Origin: Georgenia thermotolerans
GTDB lineage: Bacteria; Actinomycetota; Actinomycetes; Actinomycetales; Actinomycetaceae
Length of the DNA: 64,000 nucleotides
Assembly (NCBI RefSeq): GCF_009193185.1
Contig: NZ_VUKF01000024.1
Span: 1-64,000 of the forward strand
Reading direction: 5' to 3'
How positions within the stretch are numbered: position 1 is the first letter of the stretch; each line of letters opens with the position of its first letter. A program made the translations under genes and the position numbers. Shown here in pieces: positions 58,809 to 64,000 of the stretch. The notes under the pieces were generated by a model. That model was not told the DNA's origin and did not search any database. It saw only the letters and a program-made list of their open reading frames with translations.

Positions 58809-59484
58809 GGTGGGCCTCCTCCAGCTGCTGGCGCACCCGGCGCAGCCCGGTGCGGATGCGGGTCTTCGCCGTCCCCAGCGGGATGCCCTCCAGGCGGCTG
58901 ATCTCCAGCGCCGTGCACCCGCCGATGACGGCGAGCACCACCGCCCGCATCTGCTCGGGCGGCAGCTCGCGCAGCCGGCGGACCACCTGGTCGCGCTCGA
59001 CGTTGCGCAGCGCGGTCTGCTCGGTGTCGGGCGCGCGCAGGGTCTCGGTGAGGATCTCCTCGAGCTCGGCACCCTCGGTCGGCGTCGCCCGGCGCATGCG
59101 GACGGCGTCGATGGCGGCGTTGCGGGTGATGGTCAGCAGCCAGGTGAGCACCGAGGCGCGGCGGACGTCGTAGCTGGCCGCGGCGCGCCAGGCCCGCACG
59201 AAGACCTCCTGGCTGACGTCCTCAGCCAGGGCGGCGTCGCGGGTGATCGACAGCGCCAGGCCGTAGACCGGGCGCTGGAAGCGGTGCACGAAGGCGGCGG
59301 CGGCCTGCGCGTCGTCGAGCGCCAGCCCGTCGACGAGCGCGGCGTCGGCGGCGCGGTCGGCGCGCGGGTACAGCTGCACGCCCGGTGGTACGGGCACGGG
59401 CAGCGGCGGGATTGCGGGCAATCCGGCGGCGCCGTCGGGACGTACCACTGCCGCGGGCGGGGGTCGCCGGGGTCTCCGCCACAT
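58801..59484 (-). CDS. ECF sigma factor, SigK-like
   Basis: 227 residues from ATG 59484. Region 2 includes VHRFQRPVYGLALSITRD, EDVSQEVFVRAWRAA and LTWLLTITRNAAIDAVRMRR; region 4 is LRELPPEQMRAVVLAVIGGCTALEISRLEG and TAKTRIRTGLRRVR. The first 45 residues are a Pro-rich stretch outside the family, so a later start (GTG codons near 59448 or 59379) is possible. That would also leave room for the promoter of the divergent lipoprotein gene. It is co-transcribed with the anti-sigma gene. Confidence 0.9.
   Translation of the reverse strand: MWRRPRRPPPAAVVRPDGAAGLPAIPPLPVPVPPGVQLYPRADRAADAALVDGLALDDAQAAAAFVHRFQRPVYGLALSITRDAALAEDVSQEVFVRAWRAAASYDVRRASVLTWLLTITRNAAIDAVRMRRATPTEGAELEEILTETLRAPDTEQTALRNVERDQVVRRLRELPPEQMRAVVLAVIGGCTALEISRLEGIPLGTAKTRIRTGLRRVRQQLEEAHRD
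59409..59424. promoter_or_regulatory. Inverted repeat inside the sigma-gene 5' end
   Basis: GGATTGC-GG-GCAATCC (59409-59424) is a perfect 7-bp-arm dyad, flanked by a wider pair GTGGTACG (59385-59392) and CGTACCAC (59441-59448). It lies 84 bp upstream of the divergent lipoprotein start, in the part of the sigma gene that may be non-coding. A regulator site is possible. Confidence 0.35.
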
Positions 59485-59507
59485 CGGCTCGCCTCTCGGA
59501 GGGGATC

Positions 59508-60068
59508 ATGCGCACACACATCGGGCTGCGGACGGCGGCGGCGGGGCTGTTCGGCGTCGCGCTGCTGGCGGGCTGCGGCGGGGGCGGCACCGGGGCGTCC
59601 ACCACCGAGTCTGCCACCGGCGGGGCGACGGCGAGCGAGTCCCCGGGCGGCACCGCCTCGGGCGGGGCGTCCGGCTCGGGCACGGCCTCCGGCGAGGAGA
59701 TCTCCACCGCGAGCACCAGCCTGGGCACGATCCTCGTCGACGAGGACGGCAAGACCCTGTACGTCTTCGCCCAGGACTCCCCGGGCAAGAGCACCTGCGA
59801 GGGCCAGTGCCTGGCGGCGTGGCCACCGGTGAAGGGCCCGGCGAAGGCCGGCAACGGTGCCGACGCCGCGCTCCTCGGCACGACCCAGCGCAGCGACGGC
59901 TCGACCCAGGTGACGTACAAGGACGCGCCGCTGTACTACTACGCCGCCGACCAGAAGCCCGGGGACACCACCGGCCAGGGCGTCGGCGGGGTCTGGTGGG
60001 TGGTCAGCCCGCAGGGGCAGCCGATCACCGGCAAGGCGCCGGCGTCGACGGGATCGTCGGGGTACTGA
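59508..60068 (+). CDS. COG4315-type secreted-repeat lipoprotein
   Basis: 186 residues. Signal with lipobox LAGC (Cys23), then a Gly/Ser/Thr-rich linker to residue 65. Two copies of the secreted repeat follow: LGTILVDEDGKTLYVFAQDSPGKSTCEGQCLAAWPPV (first 20 at residues 71-90) and YKDAPLYYYAADQKPGDTTGQGVGGVWWVVSP. The family often accompanies ECF sigma pairs of this kind and may bind haem or sense redox state; this is unproven. It is divergent from the sigma factor with 23 bp between starts and has CGGAGGGG as ribosome site. Confidence 0.88.
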   Translation: MRTHIGLRTAAAGLFGVALLAGCGGGGTGASTTESATGGATASESPGGTASGGASGSGTASGEEISTASTSLGTILVDEDGKTLYVFAQDSPGKSTCEGQCLAAWPPVKGPAKAGNGADAALLGTTQRSDGSTQVTYKDAPLYYYAADQKPGDTTGQGVGGVWWVVSPQGQPITGKAPASTGSSGY

Positions 60069-60212
60069 CCCGGCCCGCGGGCATGCGTGCCCGGCACCGG
60101 CCGGCACAACCACCGGCCCCGCCGGCATCAGCACCGGCCGGCAAACGCACTGCCCCGGGCGCGGACGAGAACTTTTACGGACACCTGACGTTTACCGACG
60201 GGTCACGTTCAG

Positions 60213-60218
60213 TACCCT
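60213..60218 (+). promoter_or_regulatory. -10 box of leaderless GH15-like gene
   Basis: TACCCT followed by 6 nt and GTG 60225; GTTTAC (60190-60195) is a possible -35 with a 17-bp spacer. Confidence 0.5.
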
Positions 60219-60224
60219 CGGCGG

Positions 60225-61688
60225 GTGACGTCCACGCTCGCCGCGCAGGCCGAGGCCCCCGCGCCCGCCCGCGCGGACCGCCCTCCGGTCCGGATCCGCC
60301 CCTACCGCCGCCGGCGCTGGCGCGGCTGGACGGCGGCCGCCCTCGTCTACGTCCTCGTCGCCGTGTGGTCGGTGCACCTCAAGGCGACCGAGTCCACCGA
60401 GGAGTTCGTGGACCTCTACCTCGACGGGATCCACCTGCAGGCCGACGGCACGGTCGCGGACGTGCCGGCGCGGCGGTCGGTGGAGTACCTGCCCGGCTCC
60501 CGGGTGCGCGCCGCCGACGGCGCCGACCCGGCCGCCCGCGCGCTCGCCGAGGAGCAGCGCGCCTGGCTGGCCGCGGGCACCGTGCCCGGCGCCGGCACGC
60601 CCTACGAGGAGCTCGTCGAGGGCGCCCTGCTCGACCTGCACACCCTGACCGGCGCCCGGTTCGACGTCGACGGCCGCACCATCACGGCGGCCCCGGGGGC
60701 CGCCGTCGCCGGCTGGACGGACCGGTGGCGCTACGTGTGGCCGCGCGACGCCTCCTTCGTGGCCGCCGCCCTGGCCGAGACCGGCCACACCGACGACGCC
60801 GTCGCCGTGCTCGGCTTCCTCCGCGACGTGCAGAGCGGCGAGGGCGGGTTCCAGGCCCGCTACCTCGCCGACGGCTCCGGCGTGCCGGACGGGCGCGGCA
60901 TCCAGCTCGACGGCAACGGGTGGGCGGTGTGGTCCGTGGCCACCGTCCTCGACGCCATCGCCGACCCCGCCGCCCGGGCGGCGGCCTGGACCGAGCTGCG
61001 CCCGCTGGTGGACGGGTCGGTCGACCACATCCTCGCCCTCACCGCCCGGGCCCCGCACCTGCCCCCGGCCTCCGCGGACTACTGGGAGGTGCAGGAGGAC
61101 GCCCTCACCCTCGGCACGGTCGCGCCGCTGCTGGCCGGGCTCGAGCACGGCGCCCGGATCTACGACGACGCCGGGCTGCCGGCCCGGGCCACTGCCGCCC
61201 GGGAGCGGGCCGCCCAGGTGCGGGCCGCCGTCGAGAAGGACTTCGGCGCCGCCGGGTACACCCGCTACGCCGGGACCGGCGGGCCGATGACCGCGCTGCT
61301 GGGCACCGACGGGCGGGACGCGGCGACGGCGATGCTGCTGCCGCCGTTCGTCGCCGAGCCGCCGGCCGGCGCCGAGAACGCGTGGCTCGCCTCCGCCGAG
61401 GAGATGGCGCGCCCGGCGGGCGGGCTGGCGCCGGGCGCGGGGTGGAAGCGCGACGGGATCTCCTGGACCCCCGAGACCACGCTGTACGCCCTCACCGCCG
61501 CCGCCACCGGCCACGACGCGCAGGCGCGGGCGTGGCTGGACTGGGTGGCGGCCCACCGCACCGGCTCCGGCGCCATCCCGGAGAAGGTGCTCGCCGGCGG
61601 TGCGCCGGCCGCCGTCGCGCCGCTGACGTGGTCGAGCGCGAACGTGATCCTCGCCGTCGCCGCCCTGGAGGACGCCGGGGCCCTCTGA
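60225..61688 (+). CDS. Membrane-anchored GH15-like glycoside hydrolase
   Basis: 487 residues from GTG 60225. One N-terminal membrane segment (WTAAALVYVLVAVWSV, about 36-52) anchors a large extracytoplasmic (alpha/alpha)6-type domain. WRYVWPRDASFVAAALAETG, LDGNGWAVWSV, EVQEDALTLGT, RTGSGAIPEKVLAGG and PLTWSSANVIL match glucoamylase/glucodextranase family GH15; Glu in IPEKV is the likely general base. It probably removes glucose from alpha-glucans or trehalose-like glycans at the cell surface. Confidence 0.82.
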   Translation: MTSTLAAQAEAPAPARADRPPVRIRPYRRRRWRGWTAAALVYVLVAVWSVHLKATESTEEFVDLYLDGIHLQADGTVADVPARRSVEYLPGSRVRAADGADPAARALAEEQRAWLAAGTVPGAGTPYEELVEGALLDLHTLTGARFDVDGRTITAAPGAAVAGWTDRWRYVWPRDASFVAAALAETGHTDDAVAVLGFLRDVQSGEGGFQARYLADGSGVPDGRGIQLDGNGWAVWSVATVLDAIADPAARAAAWTELRPLVDGSVDHILALTARAPHLPPASADYWEVQEDALTLGTVAPLLAGLEHGARIYDDAGLPARATAARERAAQVRAAVEKDFGAAGYTRYAGTGGPMTALLGTDGRDAATAMLLPPFVAEPPAGAENAWLASAEEMARPAGGLAPGAGWKRDGISWTPETTLYALTAAATGHDAQARAWLDWVAAHRTGSGAIPEKVLAGGAPAAVAPLTWSSANVILAVAALEDAGAL

Positions 61689-61737
61689 CGGCGCCGCCGC
61701 CGGGACGCGCCCCGGGTGCCGGAGGCATCATCGGGGG

Positions 61738-62589
61738 ATGACCGTGCCGACCTCCTCCCCCACCGCCCAGCCCCCGGCCGTCCGGGCGACGCCGCCGTGG
61801 GGCCGGTTCGTGGCGCTGGGCGACTCGATGACCGAGGGCCTGTGGGACCTCGACCCCGCCGCGCCGGACACCCCGCGCGGGTGGGCGGACCTGCTCGCCC
61901 AGCGCCTCGCGGAGCGGCGCCACGCGCACGACGCCGGCGCCCTGGAGTACGCCAACCTCGCGGTGCGCGGCCGGCTGCTGGGCGAGATCGTCGACGAGCA
62001 GCTGCCGGCGGCGCTGGCGATGCGGCCGGACCTGGTCAGCCTGGTCGGCGGCGGCAACGACCTGCTCCGCCCCGGCGCCGACCCCGACCGCCTCGGCGCC
62101 CAGCTGGAGCGGGCCGTGGTCCGGGCCCGGGCGGCGGGCGCCGACGTCCTGCTCGCGACCGGCATGGACGCCCGGGCCACCCCGGTGATCCGCACGACCC
62201 GGTCGCGGGTGGCGGTCTTCAACGCGCACGTGTGGTCGATCGCCCGCCGCCACGGCGCCCACGTGCTGGACGTGTGGGGGCTGCGGGCGCTGCAGGACTG
62301 GCGGATGTGGGCCGAGGACCGCATCCACCTCACCACCGCCGGGCACGAGCGGGTCACGCAGGCGGCGCTGGTGGCGCTGGGCCTCGCGCCCGACGACGCT
62401 GCCTGGGAGGACCCCCTCGCGCCGCTGCCGCCGGTGGCCCGGGCGGCCCGGCTGCGCCAGGACCTGGGCTGGGTGCGCGAGTACGCCGGGCCCTGGGTGG
62501 GCCGGCGGCTGCGGCGCCGTTCCTCGGGCGACGCCCGGCCGCCCAAGCGGCCCGAGCTGGGGGTGGTCGTCCCGGCGGTGCGGGGCTGA
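61738..62589 (+). CDS. SGNH/GDSL hydrolase
   Basis: 283 residues. The four blocks of the SGNH fold are present: FVALGDSMTEGLWD (nucleophile Ser), NLAVRGRLLGEI (Gly), VGGGNDLLRPG (Asn), and DRIHLTTAGHERV (Asp-x-x-His). It is an esterase or lipase/acetylhydrolase in the cytoplasm, as no signal peptide is seen. The C-terminal 50 residues are Arg-rich. CATCAT 6 nt upstream of the ATG may be a leaderless -10 box. Substrate unknown. Confidence 0.9.
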   Translation: MTVPTSSPTAQPPAVRATPPWGRFVALGDSMTEGLWDLDPAAPDTPRGWADLLAQRLAERRHAHDAGALEYANLAVRGRLLGEIVDEQLPAALAMRPDLVSLVGGGNDLLRPGADPDRLGAQLERAVVRARAAGADVLLATGMDARATPVIRTTRSRVAVFNAHVWSIARRHGAHVLDVWGLRALQDWRMWAEDRIHLTTAGHERVTQAALVALGLAPDDAAWEDPLAPLPPVARAARLRQDLGWVREYAGPWVGRRLRRRSSGDARPPKRPELGVVVPAVRG

Positions 62590-62592
62590 GCC

Positions 62593-62649
62593 GCACTACT
62601 TGACGTCTCGCGCACTACTTGACGTCTCGCGCCCGACTTGACGTCTCGC
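62593..62649. repeat. Three tandem 19-bp repeats
   Basis: GCACTACTTGACGTCTCGC occurs at 62593-62611 and 62612-62630 identically, and at 62631-62649 with two changes. It fills the gap between the convergent SGNH hydrolase gene (stop 62589) and CheX-like gene (stop 62664). Confidence 0.95.
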
Positions 62650-62663
62650 GAGCCGGCGGGGGG

Positions 62664-63161
62664 TCAGGGGACGACGACGCCCACGCCGCCGTCGCCGTAC
62701 CCGCGGATGCTCACCCCGGCGTCCATGCGCGGGCCGTAGCCGCGCAGCCAGGTGGCCACGTCGGCGGGCAGCAGCTCGGTCGGACCGTGCACCCGGTAGA
62801 GCCGCACGTGCGGGGCGTCGTCGGCGTTGAGCAGCGAGGCCATGACGTTGAGGATCTCCGCGACGTTCTCCATGAGCTGCTCGGGCAGGTACTGGTGGCC
62901 GATGGCCGCCTCGGCCGCGCGCGAGGGCAGCAGCGCCAGCGCCGCGCCGGCGCGGGCGGCCAGGGGCAGGTCGAGGGCGACCAGCGCGGCGGTGCGCAGG
63001 CCCTCGGTGGTGTACACGCCCACGACCACCCCGCCGAGGGTCGCCGGGGTGAGGGCGTCGATCGTGCCGGTGACCTCCACGTCCCGGCCCAGCATGGCGT
63101 GCAGCAGGTCGCGCACGTCCTTGATGCTCGGCAGCGGCGTCTGTCCCGCCAGCGCGCTCAT
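62664..63161 (-). CDS. CheX-like / chemotaxis-related protein
   Basis: 165 residues from ATG 63161, overlapping the CheY stop by 4 bp. It has the CheC/CheX-type helix LPEQLMENVAEILNVMASLLN, with Glu and Asn where phosphatases place catalytic residues (E-x2-N), and a GRDVEVTGTI strand. In other bacteria CheX removes phosphate from CheY-P. Adjacent to a CheY-type gene, that role is likely but not proven. Confidence 0.68.
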   Translation of the reverse strand: MSALAGQTPLPSIKDVRDLLHAMLGRDVEVTGTIDALTPATLGGVVVGVYTTEGLRTAALVALDLPLAARAGAALALLPSRAAEAAIGHQYLPEQLMENVAEILNVMASLLNADDAPHVRLYRVHGPTELLPADVATWLRGYGPRMDAGVSIRGYGDGGVGVVVP

Positions 63162-63520
63162 CCCAGCACCGGCTCCAGCACGTCGCGGAAGGTCTCGGCG
63201 GTGAACGGCTTGGCGATGAGGAACGAGGCGCCGGACTCCTCGGCGAGCTGGCGCATCGGGCTCGAGCCCTCGGAGGTGACGAACCCGATCGGCATGACGG
63301 CGCCACCGGCCCGCAGGGTGCGCAGGACGTCCAGGCCGGAGAGCTCGGGCATGTTCCAGTCCAGCAGCACGAGGTCGAGCGGCTCGGCCTGGGCGATCTT
63401 CAGGGCCTCGGCGCCGTCGCCGGCCTCGAGGACCTCCCACCCGTCGTACCCCGCCTGGCGCAGCGCGCGGACGACGATGCGCCGCATGACCCGGCTGTCG
63501 TCGGCCACCAGCACCCTCAT
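63158..63520 (-). CDS. CheY-like single-domain response regulator
   Basis: 120 residues from ATG 63520, preceded by GGGGG at 7 nt; an ATG at 63538 that overlaps the previous stop (ATGA) is an alternative. Receiver features: RVLVADDSRVMRRI, LVLLDWNMPELSG (phospho-Asp), GFVTSEGS (Thr) and FLIAKPF (Lys). No output domain. It lies between two CheX-like genes and is probably a chemotaxis or flagellar-switch signal. Confidence 0.9.
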   Translation of the reverse strand: MRVLVADDSRVMRRIVVRALRQAGYDGWEVLEAGDGAEALKIAQAEPLDLVLLDWNMPELSGLDVLRTLRAGGAVMPIGFVTSEGSSPMRQLAEESGASFLIAKPFTAETFRDVLEPVLG

Positions 63521-63534
63521 GTCACGTCCCCCGG

Positions 63535-64000
63535 TCATTCCCTCGTCAGCGCGAGCATCGAGACCACGATCTCGTCCCCGCGCCACTCCAGCGTCACATT
63601 CACACGGTGCTCCCCGGCGGGCGGCTCCTCGGCCACCTCGGGCAGCCCGAGGCGGCTGCCCGGCGGCAGCGTGACCTTGAGGTTCCCCCCGATCATGTTC
63701 GCCACCTCGCCGAAGGCGTCGGCCACCTCGGCGTCGTCCACGTCCTCCTCCGGCCCGCAGCCCGCGAGCGCGCGGGCCAGGCGCCGGGCGGTGCCGTGGC
63801 CCGCGGCGAGCACCACGCGTACAGGGTACGTTCCCGCGATGTCGACCCAGGCGTGCAGCCGGCTCCCGGACGGCGCCGCGGCCCCCTGCCGGGGGCGAAG
63901 GTGACCAGGCTCACCGTCGACCATGGTCGTGAAGACGTCCTCGGCCACGGCCAGCACGCTGGCCGCGCGCGCGTCCTCGATCGCGGTCCCCGCCGCGGTC
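63535..64000 (-). CDS. CheX-like protein, 5' end outside the window
   Basis: At least 154 residues; the frame stays open to the right edge, so the start lies outside. The visible N-terminal part reads ASVLAVAEDVFTTMV; the core has DAFGEVANMIGGNLK, the E-x2-N phosphatase helix of the CheC/CheX/CheZ-like group, and ends NVTLEWRGDEIVVSMLALTRE (last part). It is the first visible gene of a CheX-CheY-CheX set with tight spacing. Confidence 0.75.
   Translation of the reverse strand, partial: TAAGTAIEDARAASVLAVAEDVFTTMVDGEPGHLRPRQGAAAPSGSRLHAWVDIAGTYPVRVVLAAGHGTARRLARALAGCGPEEDVDDAEVADAFGEVANMIGGNLKVTLPPGSRLGLPEVAEEPPAGEHRVNVTLEWRGDEIVVSMLALTRE

Overview
The window is very GC-rich (roughly 73-75 % by eye) chromosomal DNA from an actinomycete. 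Pointers are the rrn leader with its actinobacterial box, a mycothiol-type maleylpyruvate isomerase, DUF3027, a Helicase_C_3/XPB pair, DUF1876 proteins, a WXG100 protein, a solo groEL with CIRCE elements, and many apparently leaderless genes. The chemotaxis-type genes at the right edge suggest a motile Micrococcales member (Cellulomonas/Georgenia-like), but the genus is a guess.

Layout. 1-600: the 5' end of a 16S rRNA gene on the minus strand, with its leader and two tandem promoters. 0.7-3.8 kb: a minus operon for a thiamine-dependent 2-oxoacid/acetoin-type dehydrogenase (E1alpha, E1beta and a stand-alone lipoyl domain), headed by an IclR regulator. 3.9-6.9 kb: TetR plus a family-1 glycosyltransferase, then an HNH-nuclease lipoprotein. 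7-18.5 kb: DASS transporter, Hsp90-like ATPase, DUF3027, cold-shock protein, SseB protein, AbiEi-like protein and Helicase_C_3 protein. 18.5-28.8 kb: aminotransferase, DUF2237, HIT protein, a TetR-controlled MMPL/YhgE membrane pair, XPB helicase and a glutamine amidotransferase. 29-37.7 kb: TPM-domain and PspA genes, NYN nuclease, amidohydrolase, PhzF isomerase and an OmpR-type two-component system.

37.8-43.3 kb is the most striking block. Four minus-strand genes joined by 4-bp overlaps encode a fatty acyl-CoA reductase fused to a HAD-like domain, an SDR reductase, a PlsC acyltransferase and an alkyl-dihydroxyacetonephosphate synthase. Together they match the eukaryotic/peroxisomal route to ether lipids. 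43.6-48.4 kb holds two related HD-domain genes, a WXG100 protein, a universal stress protein and two DUF1876 paralogues, resembling a dormancy (DosR-type) set.

48.4-55.8 kb: a GH5 lipoprotein, then a complete gentisate pathway (3-hydroxybenzoate 6-hydroxylase, gentisate dioxygenase, maleylpyruvate isomerase, fumarylpyruvate hydrolase) with a divergent IclR regulator. 56-64 kb: groEL with two CIRCE operators, a SigK/RskA-like sigma/anti-sigma pair with a divergent lipoprotein, a membrane-anchored GH15-like protein, an SGNH hydrolase, and a CheX-CheY-CheX-like cluster running off the right edge.

Regulatory structure stands out. At least fourteen genes have a TANNNT-type -10 box 6-8 nt before the start codon, implying leaderless mRNAs. 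Two long perfect palindromes (24-27 bp arms, loops of 0-2 nt), an 11-bp-period repeat array upstream of the response regulator, and three short tandem repeats are also present.
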